Shown here in pieces: positions 7,335 to 16,186 of a DNA stretch of 24,975 bases; positions within the stretch are counted from its first letter, which is position 1; each line of letters opens with the position of its first letter. A program made the position numbers and the translations under genes. Source of the DNA: Deltaproteobacteria bacterium (GTDB lineage Bacteria; Desulfobacterota; Desulfobacteria; Desulfobacterales; SURF-7); the NCBI GenBank assembly GCA_019307665.1, contig JAFDJC010000069.1, positions 1-24,975 on the forward strand, given 5' to 3'. A model generated the notes under the pieces. The model saw nothing but the letters and a program-made list of their open reading frames with translations. It did not search any database and was not told the DNA's origin.

Positions 7335-7796
7335 TTAACTTGTGAGGGTTTTTATGCAGCTCAGCTTTCTTATTCTTCGATCATTGTCCCAAGTTACTAT
7401 AACAACAATAGTTTTTGAATTTAAAATCGGTGTGTTGTTTGCAACGTTGATGATCAGGTTGTACTTCTCCAAATCAAGATCATTGCCTTGGGCATCTGTA
7501 TTAAAATGATCAGTTTCGGTGATGGAGTATAGGTTGCCATTGTTATTGCTTATATCAGAGATACCCTGTGCATTGTAATCAGTGTTTATAATCATTTCCA
7601 TATGTTGTTCCGCAAGGTGGTGTGCCTGGGTTGAAGCATAGCCGAGCGTGGTGTTTTGAATCCCCATAATCTGCATCATTGAAAGTCCGAGGAGACCAAT
7701 GGAAAGGAGTGCAAGGGCAAACATCACTTCTATTAAAGTAAATCCTTTTTCATCTTTTATCACTTTACTTTCAAATGGTTCTATAAATTTCAGCAT
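7335..7796 (-). CDS. Second PilV-like prepilin
   Basis: The product is 153 residues. It has a 19-residue leader ending DEKG, then FTLIEVMFALALLSIGLLGL with Glu5, and the PilV-type follow-on AEQHMEMIINTDYN. The ATG at 7796 is preceded by AGGGATATC, a good ribosome site. The C-terminal half is a short beta-rich domain ending VTWDNDRRIRKLSCIKTLTS with one Cys. It is 46 bases downstream of purQ on the same strand and separated from fimT by 275 bases, so it may be transcribed apart from the main pilin operon. It could be the first gene of a larger pilin transcript. It resembles the PilV at 5450-5854 in the helix but not obviously in the globular domain. Confidence 0.82.
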   Translation of the reverse strand: MLKFIEPFESKVIKDEKGFTLIEVMFALALLSIGLLGLSMMQIMGIQNTTLGYASTQAHHLAEQHMEMIINTDYNAQGISDISNNNGNLYSITETDHFNTDAQGNDLDLEKYNLIINVANNTPILNSKTIVVIVTWDNDRRIRKLSCIKTLTS

Positions 7797-7842
7797 GATA
7801 TCCCTTTTGTCGCTTTCCTAGTTAAACATAGCTAAAAAATAG

Positions 7843-8655
7843 TTAAAAATAATTTACAGCATTTTGAAAAAAAACAAGGCCGGATGTTGCAGACTGCATC
7901 CAGTCCTTATTGTTGCGTTTGGCGACTTCTTTCTGCCTCGTCCAATCCGGATGGGACGAGGGATGATGAAGTGCTTCAGGATGGGGCATAAGCCCGAAAA
8001 CCCTGCCTGTTGGATCGCAAATACCTGCAATATCAAAAATTGAGCCGTTGGGGTTATCGGGAAAGCTGCCATTTGCCGGGACCCCGTCATTGGTTGTATA
8101 CTGAAGAACCACCTGGTTGTTATCCTTCAGACGGCTTAACGTAAGGTCATCTGTGTAAAATTTTCCCTCCCCATGTCTCACCGGCAATTCCAAGTTGTCC
8201 AAGTCTTTTGTGAATATGCACGGAGCACTTCTGTTGGCTTTAAGGTTTACCCACTGGTCACGGAAGTTACCGCAGTCATTGAATGTCAGGGCCACTGAAC
8301 GGGTTTTATAGTCATCATCAAAGCCCGGCAGGAGTCCGAGGTTGACAAGAGTCTGAAATCCATTGCAAATTCCCAGGACAAGGTTTCCTTTTTCTATAAA
8401 TTCCAGAATTTTATCTCCGATATTGTTTTTCAGTCGTACAGCCTGAATAACACCTGCGCCGTGGTCGTCACCCCAGCTGAACCCTCCGATAAAAACCATA
8501 ACCTGGAAATCTGTCGGACTTACGTTTCCGCTTATCAATTCATTAATATGCACACGAACTGCAGTGGCGCCGGCAAGTTCAAACGCATAAACGGTTTCGT
8601 TGTCACAATTTAATCCAAAGCCGCTTAACACCAGAGCTTTTACGCTCGATTTCAT
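7843..8655 (-). CDS. purQ: Phosphoribosylformylglycinamidine synthase, glutaminase subunit
   Basis: The product is 270 residues, longer than the usual PurQ of about 225. This class I glutamine amidotransferase supplies ammonia to PurL in step 4 of purine synthesis. The nucleophile is Cys97 in GICNGFQ, and the partner residues are His225 and Glu227 in MPHPEA. GGFSWGDDHGAG (58-69) is the oxyanion-side motif. The loop around DCGNFRDQWVNLKANRSAPC and the extended C-terminus resemble the amidotransferase domain of large PurL proteins. Its ATG overlaps the purL stop (ATGA), so the two are translationally coupled and expected in a 1:1 complex. It acts in the cytoplasm. Confidence 0.93.
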   Translation of the reverse strand: MKSSVKALVLSGFGLNCDNETVYAFELAGATAVRVHINELISGNVSPTDFQVMVFIGGFSWGDDHGAGVIQAVRLKNNIGDKILEFIEKGNLVLGICNGFQTLVNLGLLPGFDDDYKTRSVALTFNDCGNFRDQWVNLKANRSAPCIFTKDLDNLELPVRHGEGKFYTDDLTLSRLKDNNQVVLQYTTNDGVPANGSFPDNPNGSIFDIAGICDPTGRVFGLMPHPEALHHPSSHPDWTRQKEVAKRNNKDWMQSATSGLVFFQNAVNYF

Positions 8656-11648
8656 ATTAGGTCTCCAAATGGTTTTTTCCAGGCAGATTTCATCTCGTTT
8701 ACAGGTAATGAAACAATCGTGTTGTCGCCAACCCCCTTAATATTTAGCAGGTTTTCGTTTATCACTTTTCCAATGCATGAGCAGGGAAGATCGCTGAAAA
8801 CAGATTCAAATGCTTCTTTAAGGTCAGGTGCTGTCGTCACAATAAACCTGCCTGCTGATTCTGAAAAGAGGATATGATCGTTACGGTCTGCGCCTTCAGA
8901 TATCACTTTGGCAAGTTCGATTTCCATTCCAAGATTCCCACCCATTGCAACCATTGCCAGGTGAACACCCAGGCCACCCCGGTAAATGCCATGGGCAGAG
9001 GCGACGAGGCCTTCCTGGACAGAACGGTTAAGTGCCTGATAAAGCAGTTTAAACTGACCAGGAAAAACTTCCGGGACATTTAAGCCGACAAACCCGAAAT
9101 GTTCATAATATTCAGAACCGCCAAGTTCATTTCTGGTTGTTCCTAATACATATACAAGGTCACTCGGCATTTTTGCATCCATTGTTACGCACATGCGGAC
9201 ATCGTTGATGACACTTGTGGCTGAAAACTGCATGGTCTCAAGGGCTGAAATTTTTCTTTTTTCTTTGTAGGGGCCTTCAAGGTGCCCGTCCACATACATA
9301 CTGTCTTTACCGGATAAAAGGGGGATTTCATAGGCAAGACAGGTGTCTCTGAGAGCCTTGCAGGACCGCACAAGCTGGGCTGCTTTAAACTTTCCGTCCG
9401 GGTTTTTTTCAGGATGATACTGAATGTCCGGCCAGCAAAAATTATCAACGCCACCGATCTTTTCAGGGTTGGCGCCGACTGCCACCAGTCTGCGTACAGC
9501 CTCGTCTATTGTGCAGGATGTCATGTGCCCGGCATCGATTGCTGAGTAGGCCGGTATCAGGCTCTGAGTAAAAACAAGTCCTTTATCGGACGAGAGTACC
9601 GGCCGGATAACCGATGCATCTGAGTTTATATCCCGATCTGCACCCACCAGCGGTTTTATTACAGATGTTCCCTGAACCTCATGGTCATACTGTCGGATAA
9701 TCCATTCTTTGGAACAGATATTCGGCCTTTTCAGCATATCCAGTAAAAGACTGTTATATTCTGTGGGCTCACTTATTACCGGTTCAGTCAGCCTCCGTGC
9801 CTCGGGTGACAGCCATTCCGCCTCAAATTCCCATTGCGGGAATCCTGAAGAAGCAAGATCGATATCGATATACGCACAGGTTTTATTGTTGTACTTAATG
9901 TGAAGTTTTCCTGAATCCGTGTACCTGCCGATTACCGTACTTTCTACTGCGTGTTTTTCAGATAAATCCATAAATTGCTTCAGAGCTTCGGGTTTTATGG
10001 CAACCGTCATACGCTCTTGTGATTCAGAAACCCATATTTCCCACTGATCAAGGCCCTCATATTTTAAAGGGACCTTGTCTAGTTCCACTTCACAGCCGCC
10101 TGAAAACTCAGCAGACTCACCCACAGATGAAGACAGGCCGCCGCCTCCGTTGTCAGTAAGAAAAGAGATAATCCCTGCATCTCTTGTCTCAAGCAGGAAA
10201 TCATGCATCTTTTTTTGCGTATACGGGTCTCCGATCTGAACATGACCGGCCGGCGTATGCTCGGAAAAAGTTTCAGACGAAGCTGTTACACCGTGTATAC
10301 CATCTTTGCCGACCCTGCCGCCGCACATGATGATCAGGTCCCCGGGAGATGTCTTTTTTTCTTCAGTCGGCTCTCCGTTAACTGTAGCCGGCATGATACC
10401 CAGTGCTGTAACAAAAACAAGGCATTTCCCCATATACCCGGGATGAAACAGCACCTGGCCAAAGGTTGTCGGAATACCGCTCTTATTGCCGCCATCCTTA
10501 ACTCCCTCAATAATGCCGTCAAGAAGCCGCCTTGGGTGGAGGTGAGGCTTAAGCTTTCCATTATAATCTCTGGGCCCTACACAGAACCCGTAACTTCCCA
10601 TTACAAGTTTTGAGCCTTTTCCGGTTCCGAGCGGATCACGGTAAACACCCACAATTCCGGTAATTGAGCCGCCGTAAGCCTCCATGTTGGAAGGAGAATT
10701 GTGGGTCTCGCCGGTGATAACGTAATAATGATCATTATCAAAACGTCCCACGCCTGCGTTATCCCACAACACGGAAACTACCCACGGTTTTTGGCGCTTT
10801 AAAGCCAGTGTCGGCGCTTCGATGCAGGTCTTGAACAGGTTGTCAACGGTTTCAGTTTCACCTGTCATCGCATCCCGGTAATAGAAGCAGCCCCTGAATG
10901 TGTTATGGTTACAATGATCACTTCTTGCCTGAGAAATATATTCGAGTTCAATGTCTGTGGGGTCGGAAAGCCCGACCTTCGACCTTTCAGCCGAAATCTC
11001 ATCTTTAAGGAAATAGTTTCTGATGACGGGGATATCATTCGGGTTTAACGCAAGGTTTCTCAGGTCACTCAGTTTTTGAAGATTTTTATCACTGTCTATT
11101 GGAATGGTGGATACGGTTGGCACATGTTCCAGGCAAACCTTTGGAATAATCAACCCTGTTCCTTTGGTCGGGTTCCATTCTTTTTTCGAAAAGATTTTAG
11201 TCTGCTGGATGATGTCATTTGCAAGCAGCTCACCTGCAATTATTTCAGCCCCTTCAAGTGTCAGACTGGAGGATTTAATGCAGTAACGTTTAGATGTATA
11301 TACAGCTTCATCTTTTCCCATGCGGATATTAAGAAGATCTTCCATGGCTTCAACAGCCGTACTGCCCGGATTATCCCTGACACCCGGCCTGAATCCCACC
11401 CATATAGTCCAGTCAAAGTCGAGATCAAGGGGTGAAAAAGAGGATATTTGTGTCACCGGGTTTGTAAACAGTTCGGTCCGTATGATTTCAAGCTGGTTAA
11501 CTGAAAGGTCCGCATCTATTGTAACAACATGAATTGTCCGGATGCTGTCAAGCTGAAGCTTGAAATAGTTTTTCGCTTTCTGCCGGATCTTTTCGCCTTC
11601 TGCATCAAAAAGAGCAGGCTTTAACGTAATTTCGAGCTGGACCGCCAT
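8652..11648 (-). CDS. purL: Phosphoribosylformylglycinamidine synthase, synthetase subunit, long form with PurS-like N-terminus
   Basis: The product is 998 residues, between the small PurL (about 740) and the large single-chain PurL (about 1300). It converts FGAR, ATP and ammonia to FGAM. Residues 1 to about 180 (MAVQLEITLKPALFDAEG...) look like two PurS-like half-domains fused to the synthetase. The catalytic core starts near 230 with EYISQARSDHCNH (237-248), then ITGETHNSPSNMEAYGGSITG (311-331) and RDPLGTGKGSK. DNGGGGLSSSVGESAEF is the conserved glycine-rich stretch of the first synthetase half. The ATG at 11648 lies one base after the rseP stop. Its ribosome site AAGGA is inside the end of rseP. 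No PurS gene is seen nearby, as expected if PurS is fused. Confidence 0.93.
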   Translation of the reverse strand: MAVQLEITLKPALFDAEGEKIRQKAKNYFKLQLDSIRTIHVVTIDADLSVNQLEIIRTELFTNPVTQISSFSPLDLDFDWTIWVGFRPGVRDNPGSTAVEAMEDLLNIRMGKDEAVYTSKRYCIKSSSLTLEGAEIIAGELLANDIIQQTKIFSKKEWNPTKGTGLIIPKVCLEHVPTVSTIPIDSDKNLQKLSDLRNLALNPNDIPVIRNYFLKDEISAERSKVGLSDPTDIELEYISQARSDHCNHNTFRGCFYYRDAMTGETETVDNLFKTCIEAPTLALKRQKPWVVSVLWDNAGVGRFDNDHYYVITGETHNSPSNMEAYGGSITGIVGVYRDPLGTGKGSKLVMGSYGFCVGPRDYNGKLKPHLHPRRLLDGIIEGVKDGGNKSGIPTTFGQVLFHPGYMGKCLVFVTALGIMPATVNGEPTEEKKTSPGDLIIMCGGRVGKDGIHGVTASSETFSEHTPAGHVQIGDPYTQKKMHDFLLETRDAGIISFLTDNGGGGLSSSVGESAEFSGGCEVELDKVPLKYEGLDQWEIWVSESQERMTVAIKPEALKQFMDLSEKHAVESTVIGRYTDSGKLHIKYNNKTCAYIDIDLASSGFPQWEFEAEWLSPEARRLTEPVISEPTEYNSLLLDMLKRPNICSKEWIIRQYDHEVQGTSVIKPLVGADRDINSDASVIRPVLSSDKGLVFTQSLIPAYSAIDAGHMTSCTIDEAVRRLVAVGANPEKIGGVDNFCWPDIQYHPEKNPDGKFKAAQLVRSCKALRDTCLAYEIPLLSGKDSMYVDGHLEGPYKEKRKISALETMQFSATSVINDVRMCVTMDAKMPSDLVYVLGTTRNELGGSEYYEHFGFVGLNVPEVFPGQFKLLYQALNRSVQEGLVASAHGIYRGGLGVHLAMVAMGGNLGMEIELAKVISEGADRNDHILFSESAGRFIVTTAPDLKEAFESVFSDLPCSCIGKVINENLLNIKGVGDNTIVSLPVNEMKSAWKKPFGDLI

Positions 11649-11649
11649 T

Positions 11650-12744
11650 TTATCCTTTTAAGTTGAAAAAATGAAGTATATCGTCAAGATTCAATCGCAT
11701 AATGTCATTGTAAATGACAAATACCATCAGTAAAAGCAATATAAACATGCCGCCTTGTTGAGCCATCTCTCTTGCCCTTAGGCTTAAAGGTTTTCCTCTT
11801 AAGGCTTCAATCGTAAAAAAGAGGATGTGCCCTCCGTCAAGTACGGGTATGGGGAGAAAGTTGAGTATGGCTAGATTAATGCTGATGAACGCTATAAAAT
11901 AAATGAGGTTTTCCACTCCTTCCTTTGCCTGATCGCCCGCCATCTGAGCTATCATGATCGGGCCGCCGAGATTGTCCGCTGAAATATCTCCCTTAATAAG
12001 TTTATAAACCCCTTTAATCATCAGCACCGATATATTCCATGTGTGCACAAGACTTTCAGATAATGCCTGTAAAGGATTGAGTTCCTTTTCCATAACATCT
12101 CCTGAAGCTGTAATGCCGATTATATACCGTTCAATATCTTCTCCGAATAGATTTTTAGACTGGCTGATGATGGGTGCTGCCTGGAACACAAGGAGGGTAC
12201 CTTCTCTTATGACCGTCAGTTCGATTATATTCCCCTGGCTTGGTTCGATAATATCTGCCATATCATCCCACTTTTGCACACGCTTTCCACTGATTTCAAC
12301 TATACGATCCTTTTTTTTCAGGCCGCTCATCTGGGCTGGAGAGTCTTTTTCAATGGTTCCGATGACAGGTTCCAGCACTCTTATGCCGTATATCTGAAAA
12401 AAACCGAAAAAGATGATAATGGCCAACAGATAATTAAAAATCGGGCCGGCAGCCACGATGCATATTCGTTTAATTGCGGACTTGTGTGTAAAAGAAAGAG
12501 GGATATCTTCTGAAGGAAGTTCCACATCCGGTTCTTCTCCTACCATTTTTACGTAACCGCCAAGAGGGATGGCTGAAATTCTGTATTCGGTAAGACCTAT
12601 GGTTTTACCGATGATCCGTGGGCCAAACCCAAGGGAGAACTTTTCAACACCGACGCCGAACAGTCTGGCAATTAGAAAATGGCCGAATTCATGAAAAAAA
12701 ATCAGCACGCCGAGTACTATGATAAATGAAAGTATATAATCCAT
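11650..12744 (-). CDS. rseP: Site-2 zinc metalloprotease RseP
   Basis: The product is 364 residues. This is an inner-membrane intramembrane protease that cuts membrane-spanning anti-sigma factors and leftover signal peptides. The active site is HEFGH (18-22) in the first membrane helix, and the third zinc ligand is Asp303 in NFLPIPVLDGGH (295-306). One PDZ domain lies between (about 125-200, with SPAQMSGLKKKDRIVEISGK). E. coli RseP has two PDZ domains, so this is the shorter single-PDZ form. Membrane segments are seen at about 3-22, 93-117, 280-300 and 332-347. No clear ribosome site precedes the ATG at 12744, but the start matches the family. It is followed at once by purL and preceded by dxr with a palindromic repeat in the gap. 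Confidence 0.93.
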   Translation of the reverse strand: MDYILSFIIVLGVLIFFHEFGHFLIARLFGVGVEKFSLGFGPRIIGKTIGLTEYRISAIPLGGYVKMVGEEPDVELPSEDIPLSFTHKSAIKRICIVAAGPIFNYLLAIIIFFGFFQIYGIRVLEPVIGTIEKDSPAQMSGLKKKDRIVEISGKRVQKWDDMADIIEPSQGNIIELTVIREGTLLVFQAAPIISQSKNLFGEDIERYIIGITASGDVMEKELNPLQALSESLVHTWNISVLMIKGVYKLIKGDISADNLGGPIMIAQMAGDQAKEGVENLIYFIAFISINLAILNFLPIPVLDGGHILFFTIEALRGKPLSLRAREMAQQGGMFILLLLMVFVIYNDIMRLNLDDILHFFNLKG

Positions 12745-12800
12745 AACTAAATAAATTCTAAATTAAGAGTCCAAGGTTCAGATATTCTTAAAAACACTGG

Positions 12801-12820
12801 ATTCCGGTTTTCACCGGAAT
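12801..12820. repeat. Small palindromic repeat, dRS3-like layout
   Basis: ATTCCGGTTTTCACCGGAAT is a perfect 8-bp stem with a TTTC loop, flanked by CTGG on the left and GACG on the right. It fills much of the 91-base gap between dxr and rseP. The form ATTCC-N10-GGAAT with these flanks resembles dispersed repeats found in many bacterial genomes, for example the neisserial dRS3 pattern. On the minus strand the stem is followed, after CCAGTG, by TTTTT, so weak termination is possible. Confidence 0.6.
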
Positions 12821-12835
12821 GACGCCGCCAATTTT

Positions 12836-13996
12836 TCAATAGATTTTTTTTAAAATATTCTCAGCTTCTTGCCTCGCCCATCTGTCAGCTTCCATGATTA
12901 CATTAAGATCCGGCTTGGTGTCAATATGATGCCTGTCCATTGTCTTTCTTATCAAGTCCGGTATTTCCGGAAACAATAATCGCTTTTCTAAAAAAGCCTG
13001 AACCGCTATTTCATTTGCGGCATTTAATACTGCCGGAAGCGTACCCCCTTCCCTGCAGGCATCAAAGGCCATTGCCAGGCAGGGAAACTTTTTTAAATCA
13101 GGTTTCCTGAAAGAAAGCGATCCTATTGTGGTAAAGTCAGGGACCGGCTGCCCTATGGAAAGGCGTTCCGGAAACGACAGTGCATAAGCAATCGCCTGTT
13201 TCATATCCGGAATACCCAATTGTGCCAGCACCGAACCATCCTGATACCCCACCATTGAATGAACAATGCTCTGGGGGTGAATGATGACCTCTATTTTATC
13301 TTCAGGCACATTAAAAAGGTATCTGGCCTCTATGACTTCAAGCCCTTTATTCATAAGTGTTGCAGAGTCAATGCTGATTTTTTTCCCCATTTCCCAATTC
13401 GGATGATTCAGGGCATCTGCCGGATTAATAAGGCCAAAAGTATCTTCAGGCCTGTCAATGAAAGGACCACCTGAAGCTGTGAGAATAATTTTTTGTAAAT
13501 CTTTTTTTCTCTGACCGGAAAGGCATTGAAAAATAGCGCTATGCTCGCTGTCAATAGGAATAATGCGCACATTGTTTTCTTTTGCAAGCGCCATAACGAT
13601 TTCGCCTGCAGTTACCAGTGTCTCTTTATTGGCAAGAGCAATTTCTTTCCCGGCTTTTACAGCCTCAATAGTCGGCAGGAGTCCTGCGGCGCCGACCATG
13701 GATGAAACAACCGTATCCGAAATATCAAGGCCGGCAACATCACAATAACCGCTATTGCCGTATACGATTTCAACGGATGTTGAACCGGATAATTTTTTTT
13801 TTAGCCTGGTTGCTGATTGTTCATCAAAAAGGCTTACTATTTCCGGGTTGAATTTTTCTATCTGTTTTTTAATGAGTTCAACATTATTTTTTGCAGCCAG
13901 ACCTTTAACAGAAAACCTTTCAGGAAACATAGAAACGATCTCCAGAACATTTTGCCCGATGGAGCCGGTTGAGCCGAGTATGGAAAGATTTTTCAT
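12836..13996 (-). CDS. dxr: 1-deoxy-D-xylulose 5-phosphate reductoisomerase
   Basis: The product is 386 residues. It catalyses the NADPH-dependent conversion of DXP to MEP, the second step of the non-mevalonate isoprenoid pathway. NADPH is bound by GSTGSIG (8-14). Metal and substrate motifs are ALANKETLV (120-128), DSEHSA (149-154), ASGGPF (174-179) and the stretch from NHPNWEMGKKISIDSATLMN to GLEVIEA. A GTG 27 bases upstream (14023) is in frame but has no ribosome site. The ATG at 13996 has CAGGA about nine bases upstream and gives the standard family start MKNLSILGSTGSIG. It lies 23 bases after cdsA. Its product feeds the isopentenyl units used by UppS in the same cluster. Confidence 0.95.
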   Translation of the reverse strand: MKNLSILGSTGSIGQNVLEIVSMFPERFSVKGLAAKNNVELIKKQIEKFNPEIVSLFDEQSATRLKKKLSGSTSVEIVYGNSGYCDVAGLDISDTVVSSMVGAAGLLPTIEAVKAGKEIALANKETLVTAGEIVMALAKENNVRIIPIDSEHSAIFQCLSGQRKKDLQKIILTASGGPFIDRPEDTFGLINPADALNHPNWEMGKKISIDSATLMNKGLEVIEARYLFNVPEDKIEVIIHPQSIVHSMVGYQDGSVLAQLGIPDMKQAIAYALSFPERLSIGQPVPDFTTIGSLSFRKPDLKKFPCLAMAFDACREGGTLPAVLNAANEIAVQAFLEKRLLFPEIPDLIRKTMDRHHIDTKPDLNVIMEADRWARQEAENILKKIY

Positions 13997-14019
13997 TAAA
14001 TGAATCCTGTTTTTTTTGT

Positions 14020-14826
14020 TCACATTAAATAGATTTTAAAATAATACACAACAGGTGCGGCAAACAATACAGCATCAATGCGATCCAGAAGCCCTCCGTG
14101 TCCCGGCATTATAGCCCCGGAATCTTTTACATCGCTTTTTCGTTTGAGCATTGATTCGAACAGGTCTCCAACAGGGGCTATTATACCGACGCAGATGAAA
14201 AGTAGTAAACACGGGCCAAAAGAAAGGTGCGGCAGGAAAAAATGTCTGAAAAGTGTGCCGATACTGATGCTGGCGACAAGTCCTCCCAAAGCGCCCTCAA
14301 CTGTTTTGCCGGGACTCACGGAAGGACAAAGCCGGGTACGTCCGAAATACGATCCCGCATAATAGGCACCGATGTCGCCAAAAAAAACAAGAAACAAAAG
14401 GAAAAAAACCCATGCTGCACCATCAGGACCGTTTCTCGTTAGAATTACATGGGACAAAAGAAGCGGTACATATATTATGCCCTGGATCTGTTTTGCGGCA
14501 GCATCGAGAAAGTCAGGATCGGCCTTGAATTTGAAAGTTCCGACAAATCCAATCAGAATAATGTTTATAGCTATTAGAAAGGATACGTGTTTGAACGACC
14601 CATTATGGGCTGCTGCTATTATCAACAGGCATGTTATAAAACCGATGACGGGCAGCAGACTGAGCAAAGACCGGCCTGTCTTGTTATAGACGATACGAAA
14701 ATACTCCCGCAGAGCAATTAATGATGCTGCTGAAATAAACAGGCTGAAGTATATTCCTCCCTGGAGAATTGCCAGAATAAGAAGCGGAAGAATTGCTATT
14801 CCCGAAAGCCATCGTTTTAGGTGCAT
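14020..14826 (-). CDS. cdsA: Phosphatidate cytidylyltransferase (CDP-diglyceride synthase)
   Basis: The product is 268 residues. It is an inner-membrane enzyme that makes CDP-diacylglycerol from CTP and phosphatidic acid, the branch point of phospholipid synthesis. The C-terminal family signature is complete: SMLKRKSDVKDSGAIMPG followed by HGGLLDRID. FFGDIGAYYAGSYFGRTRL and SPGKTVEGALGG are further conserved cytoplasmic segments. Six to eight hydrophobic helices are visible. The ATG at 14826 has no good ribosome site and lies 27 bases after the uppS stop, so expression may depend on coupling. It is followed by dxr after 23 bases. This uppS-cdsA-dxr-rseP order is widely conserved in Proteobacteria and relatives. 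Confidence 0.95.
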   Translation of the reverse strand: MHLKRWLSGIAILPLLILAILQGGIYFSLFISAASLIALREYFRIVYNKTGRSLLSLLPVIGFITCLLIIAAAHNGSFKHVSFLIAINIILIGFVGTFKFKADPDFLDAAAKQIQGIIYVPLLLSHVILTRNGPDGAAWVFFLLFLVFFGDIGAYYAGSYFGRTRLCPSVSPGKTVEGALGGLVASISIGTLFRHFFLPHLSFGPCLLLFICVGIIAPVGDLFESMLKRKSDVKDSGAIMPGHGGLLDRIDAVLFAAPVVYYFKIYLM

Positions 14827-14853
14827 AGTTTAATTAAGCTGTAAAGTCCGATT

Positions 14854-15603
14854 TCACGTATTTGTTTTTCCGAATCGTCTGTCCCGATTTTGGAATTCTT
14901 TCAAAATGTTAAAGAATTCTTCTTGGCTAAAATCCGGCCACAGTGTGTCTGTAATAAAAATTTCAGAATATGCGATCTGCCAAAGTAAAAAATTGCTGAT
15001 CCGCATTTCTCCGCTTGTCCTGATCAACAGCTCAGGATCGGGCATATCAGCGGTATGAAGATTCCTGGCCACAACATCTTCATTGATTGCATCCATTGCT
15101 ATTTCACCGGAAACAGCTTGTTTGGCAACAGAACGAACCATTCTGACTATTTCTGCACGTCCTCCATAACTTAAAGCCAGGTTCAACTGCATGCCGTTGT
15201 TTTTTTCCGTTAGAGCCATGGTTTTCTGAAGCCTTGCACGGACTTTTTCCGGAAGTTTTTCCTGTTGGCCGATTGTAAAAAGCCTTATATTATTGTCCTG
15301 CATCTCCTGCAGCTCTTTTTTTAAAAACCTTTCAAGCAGATGCATCAGTGCTTTCACTTCTGCCTTAGGTCGCTGCCAGTTTTCGGTTGAAAACGCATAA
15401 AGGGTTAAATATTTTATGCCGATTTTTCGGCCGGCTCTTACAATTGACCTGACTGTTTCTGATCCTTTTTCATGCCCTTTGATACGGTTCAGCAGACGTT
15501 TTTTGGCCCATCGGCCGTTTCCGTCCATGATAATTGCAACGTGTTCAGGGATGGTGGCAAGGACCGGGATTGAACTTTCCCCCGAAGCAGTATCAGAATT
15601 CAA
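14854..15603 (-). CDS. uppS: Undecaprenyl diphosphate synthase (TTG start)
   Basis: The product is 249 residues. This cis-prenyltransferase makes the C55 lipid carrier for peptidoglycan and O-antigen. HVAIIMDGNGRWA (21-33) carries the catalytic Asp27. YAFSTENW and RTSGEMRISNF (195-205), followed by WQIAYSEI, are further hallmarks. No ATG exists before the catalytic motif. Two TTG codons are possible. The one at 15639 has no ribosome site, while the one at 15603 is preceded by AAAAGGAAATAC, so I choose 15603. It overlaps the end of frr by 11 bases, which suggests translational coupling. The non-ATG start may limit the amount made. Confidence 0.93.
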   Translation of the reverse strand: MNSDTASGESSIPVLATIPEHVAIIMDGNGRWAKKRLLNRIKGHEKGSETVRSIVRAGRKIGIKYLTLYAFSTENWQRPKAEVKALMHLLERFLKKELQEMQDNNIRLFTIGQQEKLPEKVRARLQKTMALTEKNNGMQLNLALSYGGRAEIVRMVRSVAKQAVSGEIAMDAINEDVVARNLHTADMPDPELLIRTSGEMRISNFLLWQIAYSEIFITDTLWPDFSQEEFFNILKEFQNRDRRFGKTNT

Positions 15604-16150
15604 GTATTTCCTTTTCTTTATTTTTAAAGGTGTCGTCAATAAGGCTAATATGTTTGTCAGTTATTTTCTGCACCTTGTCCTGGGCTTTGAAACTGTCATC
15701 TTCCGAGATGTCACCGTCTTTTTTCAACATTTTCAACATCTCGTTTGAATCCCGTCTTGTGTTACGTATAGCGATTTTTTTATCCTCACACATTTTGTGG
15801 ACCAGCTTTACAATTTCCTTGCGCCGTTCTTCAGTCAACGGCGGGATCGAAATTCGAATCAGTTTACCGTCATTCGCAGGCGTTAATCCAAGATCTGATT
15901 TTAAAATGGCCTTCTCAATTTCCTTGATGGCAGTTACATCCCAAGGTTGTATCGTAATAAGTCGGCTTTCGGGCACAGAAAGGGAAGCCATTTGATTAAG
16001 CGGGGTCGGTGTCCCATAGTAGTCTGCCCTGATACCGTCAAGAAGATTTAGAGAAGCCCGGCCTGTTCTAACTTTTTTTAATTCGTTTTCAAGGGCGGTT
16101 ACTGTTTTGGTCATCTTCTCCCTGGTTTCGTTGTAAATTGATTCTATCAT
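15593..16150 (-). CDS. frr: Ribosome recycling factor
   Basis: The product is 185 residues, the normal length of the family. With EF-G it splits post-termination ribosomes. Conserved pieces are LKKVRTGRASLNLLDGI (24-40), YYGTPTPLNQMASLSVPE (44-61), ITIQPWD, and the helical SIPPLTEERRKEIVKLVHK. The ATG at 16150 follows AGAGGTG at good spacing. A MITE-like element now fills most of the 176 bases between pyrH and frr. Without the insertion the gap would have been about 42 bases, in line with the tight spacing elsewhere in the operon. Confidence 0.96.
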   Translation of the reverse strand: MIESIYNETREKMTKTVTALENELKKVRTGRASLNLLDGIRADYYGTPTPLNQMASLSVPESRLITIQPWDVTAIKEIEKAILKSDLGLTPANDGKLIRISIPPLTEERRKEIVKLVHKMCEDKKIAIRNTRRDSNEMLKMLKKDGDISEDDSFKAQDKVQKITDKHISLIDDTFKNKEKEILEF

Positions 16151-16186
16151 GGCTTTTCACCTCTATGAATTATACGAATTTACGTC

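Noticed and set aside
12801..12820. Palindrome between dxr and rseP as a strong terminator
   Set aside because: The stem is only 8 bp and the T run is separated from it by six bases. rseP and dxr are normally cotranscribed, so a dispersed repeat is a better reading.
15604..15639. Upstream TTG (15639) as the uppS start
   Set aside because: It has no ribosome site, whereas the TTG at 15603 has AAGGA at ideal spacing and gives normal family length.
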